Shown here: positions 1 to 5,390 of the stretch, piece after piece
Position numbering within the stretch: the stretch's first letter is position 1
Layout of the letters: the number at the start of each line of letters is the position of its first letter
Assembly: GCA_002687025.1 (NCBI GenBank)
Contig: NYZG01000008.1
Span: 1 to 5,390, forward strand
Length of the DNA stretch: 5,390 bases
DNA from: Candidatus Poribacteria bacterium
GTDB lineage: Bacteria; Poribacteria; WGA-4E; GCA-2687025
Direction: 5' to 3'
Notes under the pieces: generated by a model
Database searches by the model: none
Told to the model about the DNA's origin: nothing
What the model saw: the letters and a program-made list of their open reading frames with translations, nothing else
Translations under genes and position numbers: made by a program

Positions 1-1
1 C

Positions 2-94
2 ACGCGCTACGACAAACGCGCGTGGAACTACCATGCCTTCGTCCTCATCGGAGCCATCGTCGTGTGGGTCAAGCATTTGTCAGACACGCCCTAG
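2..94 (+). CDS. C-terminal fragment of a membrane protein (5' end beyond left edge)
   Basis: Reading from base 2, 30 codons run to a TAG stop at 92-94. The peptide has an ordinary composition: a polar start (RYDKRAWNY), a hydrophobic segment HAFVLIGAIVVWV long enough for most of a membrane helix, and a short polar tail (KHLSDTP). The other plus-strand frame over the same bases gives an Arg/His-rich string typical of out-of-frame GC-rich DNA, so this frame is the more credible coding frame here. The fragment is too short to name a family; it could be the last helix of a transporter or other polytopic protein. Alternatively it is the membrane anchor of the downstream propeller protein, separated from it by a frameshift, because a one-base step back at the stop leads straight into the propeller. 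Confidence 0.5.
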   Translation, partial: TRYDKRAWNYHAFVLIGAIVVWVKHLSDTP

Positions 95-1851
95 CCCCAG
101 ATGGCTCGCTGTACGCAGTCAACGAACACTTGGGGAGGTATTTGCCCCGCGAACGGACATGGCAGCACCTTGGCTTCACATCGCCGTACCCGGTGTCGAT
201 CACGTTCCTGGATGGCTCGGTGTACGCGGGTGCCTCCGACAATCTCGTCTACCGCTTGCAGGACGATGGCAAAACGAAAGTCACGCTTGGCGCGGGCTTT
301 CCGCGGGAACGGGCGAGCGCCCTGGTGACTGCTGGCGGCGCCGTCTACGCGGGCACCGGACAGGGCGTGTTCCGGTTGCGGCCGGGTGGCGAACCATGGG
401 CTCGCACGTCCAGGACGTCGTCGTCTACACGGCTCCACGCGTTTGACTCGGCCCTCTATGTCGTGGAGACCGCTGCCCCTCAGGGCTCCCTACGGTCGGA
501 CGACGGCGGGGAATCATGGGTGCGCGTTGCCGATGCGTGGATCGAGCACGTTGTCCGCTTTGGCGATGCGCTCTACGCGGTAGGCAGCCACGAAGACAGG
601 ACCCTCGGCAGTACGCTGATGCGGTCGCGCGATGGTGGATACACGTGGGAGGCGGTCGGCCCGGTCGTCGGGCGGTTCGACCTGGTCGTGGCCAGTGGCG
701 TGTTCTATGTGGCCACAGGCCCTGGAGGGGTGTACCGCTCCGCGGATGTCGGCGCGTCGTGGCAGCCGGTGAACCATGGGCTGGCAACGCTGAGAACCTA
801 CGCCTTGGCTACGGACGGCGCCGACCTGTACGCCAACACCTGGGAGGGAGGCGTCTACCGGGCGTCGCTGACGCCGCGTCCGTCCCCCGACGCGACCTCG
901 GCCGAGCGGCGCGTCGACTACCAGATCCCCGTGGGGATGAGCCTGTACTCTACGCCACTGCACGCCACACGCGTCGGGACCGAAGCGCGCAACATCGACA
1001 TCATGCGCGTGGGCGGCGCGCTCATGGCGCATCACCTGATACAGCTAGGATCATCGGTAGTCATCAGCCTCGATAGCGGGCAGTTCCGCACGGCGATCGG
1101 CCGGGACGGCGTCATGGTGTTCGGCGAGGACTTCCCAATCGAACCAAGCCGCGGCTACGTCGTGAACGCTCTCTCGCCAATAAATGTCACGATGGACGGC
1201 TACCCTCACGGCGCAGTCATCGAGGCGCCCGAAGGGCCCTCGACGCCCGGCGCGGGAGCGTGGGGATTCGTCGTCGCGGGCCATGTGGAGGGAGCCACAA
1301 CCCTCCCGATGGGCGCGCGACTCCGCGTCGCGAACGCGCGCACGGGGCAGGCGACTCTCACCGCCGTGGGGGCCGGCCGGGAGTTCGCGGTCCCGCTCAC
1401 CGACCTGACGCGCGGGGAAGTCGTCGTGGAAGGGGACGTGCTGCGTCTGCAGCTTCTGTCGCGCGACGGGTTCGTCCTCGGCCGGGCGAGTCAGACGCGC
1501 GTAGGGCCCGCCGAACTGCGTCAGGCGAACGTGTTGCTGTCGCTGTCCGCGCGGCCGGACGCGGGGCGTCTATTGCCCAACTACCCCAACCCGTTCAACC
1601 CCGAGACCTGGATACCGTTCCAGGTGGCCGATCCCTCGACGATGATCGTCACCATCTACGATCCGCGCGGCCGTGCCGTCCGCACGGTCGATCTAGGTGT
1701 GGTGGATTCGGGATTCCACGTAGACCGCGGCGACGCCGTCCGTTGGGACGGCAGGAACGACGCCGGCGAGACCGTAGGTAGCGGCGTGTACCACGTCGAG
1801 ATGCGCGCGGGCGATGCTCACGACGTGCGGCGCATCGCTATCGCTCGGTAG
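22..1851 (+). CDS. Asp-box (BNR-like) seven-bladed beta-propeller protein with FlgD/sorting-type C-terminal domain
   Basis: Residue numbers count from GTG 22. Seven strands of the form [LVF]-Y-[AV] or similar, with the Tyr at residues 31, 68, 109, 146, 185, 229 and 270, recur every 37-44 residues, as in a seven-bladed propeller. Three carry Asp-box motifs S-x-D-x-G-x-[ST]-W (residues 159-166, 202-209, 240-247), as in sialidase/BNR and sortilin-like propellers. Residues about 290-500 form a Gly/Val-rich beta module starting YQIPVGMSLYSTPL. Residues 508-609 hold the YPNPFNPETWIPF motif and a FlgD-Ig-like domain, as in secreted or surface proteins of Poribacteria and related phyla. I infer an exported binding protein; no catalytic residues or ligand are evident. 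The start is uncertain. The frame is open to the left edge, GTG 22 is the first start codon, GTG 64 has a GGAG at 50-53, and the next Met is near residue 200. Residues 1-24 look like shadow sequence, overlap the preceding coding end, and lack a signal peptide. The stop is TAG. The gene may be frameshifted or 5'-truncated. Confidence 0.85.
   Translation: MELPCLRPHRSHRRVGQAFVRHALAPDGSLYAVNEHLGRYLPRERTWQHLGFTSPYPVSITFLDGSVYAGASDNLVYRLQDDGKTKVTLGAGFPRERASALVTAGGAVYAGTGQGVFRLRPGGEPWARTSRTSSSTRLHAFDSALYVVETAAPQGSLRSDDGGESWVRVADAWIEHVVRFGDALYAVGSHEDRTLGSTLMRSRDGGYTWEAVGPVVGRFDLVVASGVFYVATGPGGVYRSADVGASWQPVNHGLATLRTYALATDGADLYANTWEGGVYRASLTPRPSPDATSAERRVDYQIPVGMSLYSTPLHATRVGTEARNIDIMRVGGALMAHHLIQLGSSVVISLDSGQFRTAIGRDGVMVFGEDFPIEPSRGYVVNALSPINVTMDGYPHGAVIEAPEGPSTPGAGAWGFVVAGHVEGATTLPMGARLRVANARTGQATLTAVGAGREFAVPLTDLTRGEVVVEGDVLRLQLLSRDGFVLGRASQTRVGPAELRQANVLLSLSARPDAGRLLPNYPNPFNPETWIPFQVADPSTMIVTIYDPRGRAVRTVDLGVVDSGFHVDRGDAVRWDGRNDAGETVGSGVYHVEMRAGDAHDVRRIAIAR
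1838..1851. other. Convergent 14-bp overlap of two coding 3' ends
   Basis: The plus-strand propeller gene stops with TAG at 1849-1851 and the minus-strand CRTAC1 gene stops with TAG read from 1840 down to 1838, so the last codons of each are read from the same DNA. No GC-rich hairpin with a T-run was seen on either side. Any intrinsic terminator would have to lie inside the opposite gene, or termination is Rho-dependent. Confidence 0.85.
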
Positions 1852-3538
1852 ACGACGGCGCCTGCCACGGCGAGTGCGGCTGCCCCGCCGCGCGCCACCC
1901 TTTGGACTCCTGCACGACGATGCGCGCGCGCGCGGGGATGTCCACATGTTCCTCGGTCGCGCCGCCCGGCCACGAGACGCGCACCCGATCCACCGACTCC
2001 GCCACGCCGAGCCCGAAGTGCAGGCCGATGTCGGACTGACTCAGATAACCCGAGCCGCTGACGACCTCCCGCCATTGGCTGTCTCCGTCGGTCGTGACGC
2101 CAACGCGGGCGCCGACGGCTCCCGCCTGGCCGTTCGCGCTGCGAAGCGTCATTGCCAACCAGCTCCGCGACGAGCCCCCGTCGTTGCGAAGCACGCGCGC
2201 GGGCCCGTTGGAGGTCGTCACGACCATGTCCACATCACCGTCCAGGTCGATGTCGCCGAACGCCGCACCCCGACTGACGTCTTCCGCCATCAGGGCGGCG
2301 CCGTGACTGTCCGCCACGTCGGTCCACACACCGTCGCGATCGTTGCGGAACAGCAGGTCCCGCTGCCCGTACGTCCCCGCCTGGTCGAGTTCGGCGAGGT
2401 TGTCGTGCAGATGCCCGTTCGCGGCGTACAGGTCGAGGTCGCCGTCGTTGTCGTAGTCGACGAACGCCGTTGACCACCCGAGATGTGGGCCGGTGACATA
2501 ACCCGTCTTGCTCGCGACGGTGATATCGGCGAAGAACCCGTCGCCGTCGTTGTGGTAAAGGGAATTCGTCTGGTCCGCGTAGTTCGTGACGGTCAGATCG
2601 GGCAGCCCGTCGTTGTCGTAGTCGCCCCACGCCACGCCCATCCCGTTCTCCATGTCCCCGTTCTCGCCGAGAGCCACGCCGGCCATGAAGCCCACTTCCT
2701 CGAACGTCCCGTCGCCGAGGTTGTGGAAGAGGAAGTTCTCCGTCGAGTCGTTGGCGACGTAGATGTCCGGCCAGCCGTCGAGGTCATAGTCGCTCCAGGC
2801 GACTCCCAGCCCCTTGCCGCGGGGGTTGAACAGTCCGCTCGCGCGCGTCGCGTCGGTGAACGTGCCATCGCCGTTGTTCCGGTACAGAGCATCCGGCTGA
2901 CCGGTGAACTGGTCCGGCGCGCAGTACGCCCGCACTCCCTTCTCCCGCAAGCCGCACCACGGGTTGTCGTCGAGCGCGAACTCGATGTAGCTCGTGACGT
3001 AAAGGTCGAGATCGCCGTCGAGATCGGGGTCCGCGAATGCGGCGCTCGTGCTCCAACCCGGCTCGGAAACGCCAGCGGCGACGGCGACATTCGTGAACGT
3101 GCCGTCACCGTCGTTTCGGTAAAGGGCGTTGGCTCCGAAGTTCGTGACGTATAGGTCCAGGTCGCCGTCGTTATCGTAGTCGGCTGCGCACGCGCCGTGG
3201 CCGTAGCCTTCGTCTCCCACGCCGGCAGCGTCCGTGACGTCGCTGAATCGGCCGGCGCCGTCGTTCCGATACAGCCGGTTTCGGGCATTGGGCTCGCCGG
3301 TGAAGCCCGGCAGCGCCGCTCCGTTCACGAGGTACACATCAGGGTCGGCGTCGCCGTCATAGTCGAAGAGGGCGACGCCCGAGCCAAGCGTCTCGAGGAA
3401 GTACCGCTCACCGCTTCGACCATCCACGTGGGTAAACGCCACGCCGGAGTCGCCCGTGATGTCGACGAACTCCAACGCCTGGGCGGCGCAAGCGCCCGCA
3501 AGCAGACCTGCAACCAACGTGACCACCGTCTGCCTCAT
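1838..3538 (-). CDS. CRTAC1 family protein: FG-GAP/VCBS propeller with ASPIC/UnbV domain, secreted
   Basis: 566 residues. Residues 1-21 are a signal peptide with hydrophobic core VVTLVAGLLAGA and a likely cleavage after A-Q-A (19-21); C17 does not sit in a good lipobox. Seven calcium-binding D-x-D-x-D-G-type loops begin at D59, D120, D170, D250, D306, D361 and D429. Most are followed by a companion LYRNDGDGTF-type strand, for example at 139, 218 and 327; together they make a seven-bladed integrin-alpha-like propeller. Residues about 473-541 (GAVGARVGV...SGSGYLSQSD...HFGLG...VSWPGG) are a classic ASPIC/UnbV domain. Between loops 3 and 4 an insertion carries C195 and C206, possibly a disulfide. 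The family is extracytoplasmic; its biochemical role in bacteria is mostly unknown, and human CRTAC1 is an extracellular-matrix protein. ATG at 3538 is chosen because it starts a clean signal peptide and overlaps the TPR gene stop (ATGA), with a weak GGA 8 nt upstream. The last 22 residues form a Pro/Ser-rich tail whose final codons overlap the convergent gene. Confidence 0.95.
   Translation of the reverse strand: MRQTVVTLVAGLLAGACAAQALEFVDITGDSGVAFTHVDGRSGERYFLETLGSGVALFDYDGDADPDVYLVNGAALPGFTGEPNARNRLYRNDGAGRFSDVTDAAGVGDEGYGHGACAADYDNDGDLDLYVTNFGANALYRNDGDGTFTNVAVAAGVSEPGWSTSAAFADPDLDGDLDLYVTSYIEFALDDNPWCGLREKGVRAYCAPDQFTGQPDALYRNNGDGTFTDATRASGLFNPRGKGLGVAWSDYDLDGWPDIYVANDSTENFLFHNLGDGTFEEVGFMAGVALGENGDMENGMGVAWGDYDNDGLPDLTVTNYADQTNSLYHNDGDGFFADITVASKTGYVTGPHLGWSTAFVDYDNDGDLDLYAANGHLHDNLAELDQAGTYGQRDLLFRNDRDGVWTDVADSHGAALMAEDVSRGAAFGDIDLDGDVDMVVTTSNGPARVLRNDGGSSRSWLAMTLRSANGQAGAVGARVGVTTDGDSQWREVVSGSGYLSQSDIGLHFGLGVAESVDRVRVSWPGGATEEHVDIPARARIVVQESKGWRAAGQPHSPWQAPSSTER
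2229..3369 (-). repeat. Degenerate DNA repeats encoding the calcium-loop motif of the CRTAC1 propeller
   Basis: Stretches close to 'gtcgccgtcgttgtcgtagt' on the plus strand recur at about 2439-2459, 2603-2622 and 3161-3182, with looser copies near 2243, 2777, 3010 and 3348. They encode the D-Y-D-N-D-G-D motif of successive blades on the minus strand, so they are coding repeats from blade duplication and not an independent element. The 2439 and 3161 copies are nearly identical, also upstream into the following LDLY codons. Confidence 0.7.
3535..3538 (-). other. ATGA stop/start overlap between TPR and CRTAC1 genes
   Basis: On the minus strand the TPR gene ends GAC GAA TGA and the CRTAC1 gene begins ATG AGG, sharing the tetranucleotide ATGA. 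A weak GGA lies 8 nt upstream of the ATG, inside the TPR coding end. This arrangement is a well-known sign of translational coupling by termination-reinitiation and fixes the CRTAC1 start. Confidence 0.9.
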
Positions 3539-5142
3539 TCGTCTGGTCCGGCCGTGGTCACGCGCGCCAACGTCCTGCGGTACGCGTCGTTCTCCGGGTC
3601 CATGCGCACCGCCGTGGAGGCCGCGATCCGCGCGCTTGCGCGGTCTCCCATGGCGAAATACGCGAGCGCGGCGGTTTCAAGGTACCGCGGAGCGGCGACC
3701 AGCCCGTACGCGGATTTCGCGAGCTCGAGGGCTTCCTCGGGATCGCCGCCGCGGGCGAGCCGGGTGCGGGCCAGCCCGTCCATCGCCCAATGAGCCTGCG
3801 GGTCGGCGTCGAGCGCTGCTCGGTAGTGTCTCTCGGCTACTGGCCACTCCTCGCGTCGGTAGCTCACGGCGCCCACGCCGGCCAGCGCGGTCGCGTTGCG
3901 TCCGTCCAGCGTGAGCGCATGGGTATACTCGGCCAATGCGCCGGCCAGGTCGTCCTGAGCCAGCAGCGCGCCCGCAAGGGCGACGCGCAGCCCTACGCTC
4001 TCCGGCGCCAGTGCGAGCGCGCGACGGTGATGCGTCTCGGATTCCTCCGCGGAGCCCGTCCGCAGGGCGAGAACGCCCAGGCGGTAGTGCGCGTCCGCGT
4101 AGTCCTCATCCAATTCGAGGGCGCGCGTGTACGCGCCGCGCGCCGGGCCGTGTCGGCCGTGCTTCTCGTACGCCATGCCCAGTTCGTACTGCTTGAGCGC
4201 GCTGCTCGGCCGCATGACGACGGCCGCCTCCCGCTCCTCTAGCTCTACCGCGATGGCGTTCAGTCGCCGATACGCCGACATCTCGCGTCTGCCCTCCTCG
4301 ACCCGACGCAGCCGGAAGTACCCGCGCGCGAGGTTGTAGCGCCCCCCGATGTGGTCGGGCTGTTCGGCGACCACCCGTTCGAGGTGGCCCACTGCGGCGT
4401 CGAAGTCGCGAGTATCGATGAGGGTGAGGGCCAGACGGTAGCGCGCCATCGTGAACGACGGGTCCAGTTCGACGGCTCGCGCGAGAAGGGGGCGTGACTC
4501 GTCGACCATGCCGCGATTTCGATAGATGGCCCCGAGGTTGCCGTGCGCCATCGATGAATCGCCGTCGGCTTCAAGCGCCCGCAGGTATAGCCCGATCGCC
4601 TCGTCGTCGTCCCCGAGGGCCTCGTGGCAGGACGCCATGTTCGCCATCGCTGCGGCCGATTCCGGCGCGAGTTCGAGCGCGCGCGCATAGCTCCGAATGG
4701 CGTCCGCGTATCGCCCAAGGGCCTGCAGGGTGAAAGCCGCTCCGAGGTGGGGGCCCGACATGTCCGGGTGGCCCGCCGTGGTCTCGCGGTACAGCGCGAG
4801 GGCGTCGGCGTGTCGATCACTCCTGGCGAACAGCCGGGCGAGGTTCATCGCGACCCCAACGAGCGATGGGTCCGCGGAGCGCGCGCGCTGGAGATGCCGC
4901 TCCGCGTCCTCAGGCCGCCCTAGGGACAGATACAGCGCGCCGATTTCGGCGTGCGCGGCGGGGAAGTCCGGCCGGAGATCGAGCGCCATACGCAGATGCC
5001 CGAGGGCCTGTGCCGCGTCGCCGCCGCTACGGGCCTGGACGGCCAACTCGTAATACTGCGCGGGCGTCTGCCCGACCGCCGTTACGGCAATCGCGACCGG
5101 GAGAAGAACCCAGCCGGCCACCACGCGACACGAAACGATCAT
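3535..5142 (-). CDS. Exported tetratricopeptide-repeat (TPR) protein, about 14 repeats
   Basis: 535 residues from ATG 5142. Residues 1-25 are a signal peptide or N-terminal anchor (MIVSCR, then VVAGWVLLPVAIAVTAV). Eight consecutive 34-residue TPRs fill 28-299, for example GPHLGAAFTLQALGRYADAI from 130, with the usual small residue at position 8, Tyr/Leu at 11, Ala at 20 and Pro near 32. A 16-residue Glu-rich linker (300-315) follows, then six more repeats at 316-520, of which the thirteenth is one residue longer and degenerate. A short acidic tail ends PDE. TPR solenoids bind other proteins; there is no catalytic motif and the only mature Cys is C172. The reading frame stays open up to 5238, but those 32 extra codons are Arg-rich, overlap the upstream gene and would bury the signal peptide. 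ATG 5142 overlaps the upstream stop as ATGA and has GGA six nt before it. The gene lies between the FGE-like and CRTAC1 genes and probably acts with the CRTAC1 protein in the periplasm or at the cell surface. Confidence 0.94.
   Translation of the reverse strand: MIVSCRVVAGWVLLPVAIAVTAVGQTPAQYYELAVQARSGGDAAQALGHLRMALDLRPDFPAAHAEIGALYLSLGRPEDAERHLQRARSADPSLVGVAMNLARLFARSDRHADALALYRETTAGHPDMSGPHLGAAFTLQALGRYADAIRSYARALELAPESAAAMANMASCHEALGDDDEAIGLYLRALEADGDSSMAHGNLGAIYRNRGMVDESRPLLARAVELDPSFTMARYRLALTLIDTRDFDAAVGHLERVVAEQPDHIGGRYNLARGYFRLRRVEEGRREMSAYRRLNAIAVELEEREAAVVMRPSSALKQYELGMAYEKHGRHGPARGAYTRALELDEDYADAHYRLGVLALRTGSAEESETHHRRALALAPESVGLRVALAGALLAQDDLAGALAEYTHALTLDGRNATALAGVGAVSYRREEWPVAERHYRAALDADPQAHWAMDGLARTRLARGGDPEEALELAKSAYGLVAAPRYLETAALAYFAMGDRASARIAASTAVRMDPENDAYRRTLARVTTAGPDE
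5139..5142 (-). other. ATGA stop/start overlap between FGE-like and TPR genes
   Basis: The FGE-like gene ends GAA TGA and the TPR gene begins ATG ATC, again sharing ATGA. GGA sits six nt upstream of the ATG. The overlap, together with the signal peptide that starts at this ATG, decides the TPR start against the longer upstream reading. Confidence 0.88.
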
Positions 5143-5390
5143 TCGGCGTCCATCACGCACCGGAACCCCATCAGTAGCGAACCGGGGTTGCCGCCGACGC
5201 GACTCGCGCAACGGGTGAACGCCTTGTTCTCGGCCCATCCGCCGCCTTTGAGCACGTGTCCGTCACCGGACGCCGGGCCCTGCGGGTTCTCAGACGGCGC
5301 GTACGTGTAGTAGTCGGGGTCGTACTCGTCCGCCACCCACTCCCACGCGTTCCCGGCCATGTCCAGGGCGCCATATACCGACGCGCTCTG
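5139..5390 (-). CDS. FGE-sulfatase (SUMF1/PvdO/EgtB-like) domain protein, C-terminal 83 residues, 5' end beyond right edge
   Basis: The frame is open from the right edge to TGA at 5139-5141. It reads YGALDMAGNAWEWVADEYDP, then YAPSENPQGPASG, HVLKGGGW, TRCASR and finally MGFRCVMDAE. This is the hallmark C-terminal half of the FGE-sulfatase fold (DMxGNxWEW; NPxGPxSG; VxxGGxW; GFRC). The family includes true formylglycine-generating enzymes, ergothioneine-type sulfoxide synthases, PvdO/NirV-like proteins and many uncharacterised members. The pair of catalytic cysteines that follows GGSY in human FGE (C336/C341) is absent here: the segment after GGGW is AENKAFTR. Only the two later cysteines, which in human FGE serve in disulfides, are kept, so activity as a sulfatase-maturing oxidase is unlikely. 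The missing N-terminal part would show any signal peptide or fused domain, such as a kinase. The ATG at 5360 is internal to the motif and is not the start. The stop overlaps the TPR gene start. Confidence 0.92.
   Translation of the reverse strand, partial: QSASVYGALDMAGNAWEWVADEYDPDYYTYAPSENPQGPASGDGHVLKGGGWAENKAFTRCASRVGGNPGSLLMGFRCVMDAE

Noticed and set aside
82..101. Programmed -1 frameshift site at the frame junction
   Set aside because: The bases around the TAG do not form an X-XXY-YYZ slippery heptamer and no strong downstream stem or upstream SD is evident, so recoding is not claimed; the junction is reported only as an anomaly.
514..1076. Two open frames on opposite strands (minus 514-1035 and plus 516-1076) inside the propeller gene
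   Set aside because: Both are Arg/Pro/His-rich with no recognisable motif, typical of alternate frames in GC-rich DNA, and the propeller frame has Asp-boxes over the same bases.
1866..1890. Short GC inverted repeat (gcgg ... ccgc) after the convergent stops, as a terminator
   Set aside because: The stem is only about four bases with no T-run, and short GC complements are expected by chance at this base composition.
1814..2473. Plus-strand frame of 219 codons continuing past the propeller stop
   Set aside because: It runs antisense to the ASPIC/UnbV domain and is Arg-rich without domains; there is no reason to think the propeller gene continues into it.
2483..3154. Plus-strand open frame of 223 codons opposite the CRTAC1 gene, rich in Val
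   Set aside because: It is the antisense of the Asp/Gly-rich repeats; its Val runs come from complementary GAC/GTC codons. It shows no domain, and the minus-strand protein is unmistakable.
2229..3369. Recurring 20-30 bp units considered as a CRISPR array or tandem repeat
   Set aside because: Units are degenerate, unevenly spaced and in frame; they encode calcium-binding loops of the propeller blades.
5143..5238. N-terminal extension of the TPR gene to an upstream start at 5238
   Set aside because: The extra 32 residues are Arg-rich shadow of the FGE-like coding sequence and would place a clear signal peptide internally; ATG 5142 overlaps the stop as ATGA.

Overview
This 5.4 kb window is GC-rich (about two thirds G+C by eye) and almost wholly coding. 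It most resembles a metagenome-derived bacterium of the Candidatus Poribacteria type. The main clue is the C-terminal signature 'YPNPFNPETWIPF' of the plus-strand gene, followed by an 'IYDPRGR...WDGRNDAGE..GSGVY' module. From memory this exact 'NPETWIP' variant is typical of Poribacteria, whereas Bacteroidetes and Latescibacteria usually carry variants such as 'NPST'. The assignment rests on recall, not on a search.

Layout. Bases 2-94 (+) hold the last 30 codons of a gene ending in a membrane helix. Overlapping it in another frame and running to 1851 (+) is a large gene for a predicted seven-bladed beta-propeller with Asp-box (BNR/sortilin-like) motifs, a middle beta-rich module and a FlgD/sorting-type C-terminal domain. 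Its N-terminus is odd: no signal peptide, no ATG near the beginning, and an Arg/His-rich lead that looks like out-of-frame sequence. From 1838 to the right edge everything lies on the minus strand. In transcription order these genes are a formylglycine-generating-enzyme-like (FGE-sulfatase domain) protein cut by the right edge, a secreted or anchored protein of about 14 TPRs, and a secreted CRTAC1-type FG-GAP/VCBS propeller with a C-terminal ASPIC/UnbV domain. The plus and minus blocks converge with a 14-bp overlap of coding ends.

The three minus-strand genes are joined by two ATGA stop/start overlaps (5139-5142 and 3535-3538), so they are almost certainly one transcript with coupled translation. 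The TPR and CRTAC1 proteins both carry N-terminal export signals. This suggests an envelope or extracytoplasmic module in which a TPR scaffold works with a calcium-binding propeller, but no substrate can be read from the sequence. The operon promoter would lie beyond the right edge. No RNA gene, CRISPR array, insertion sequence, attachment site or convincing terminator was seen, and no non-coding stretch approaches 300 bases.
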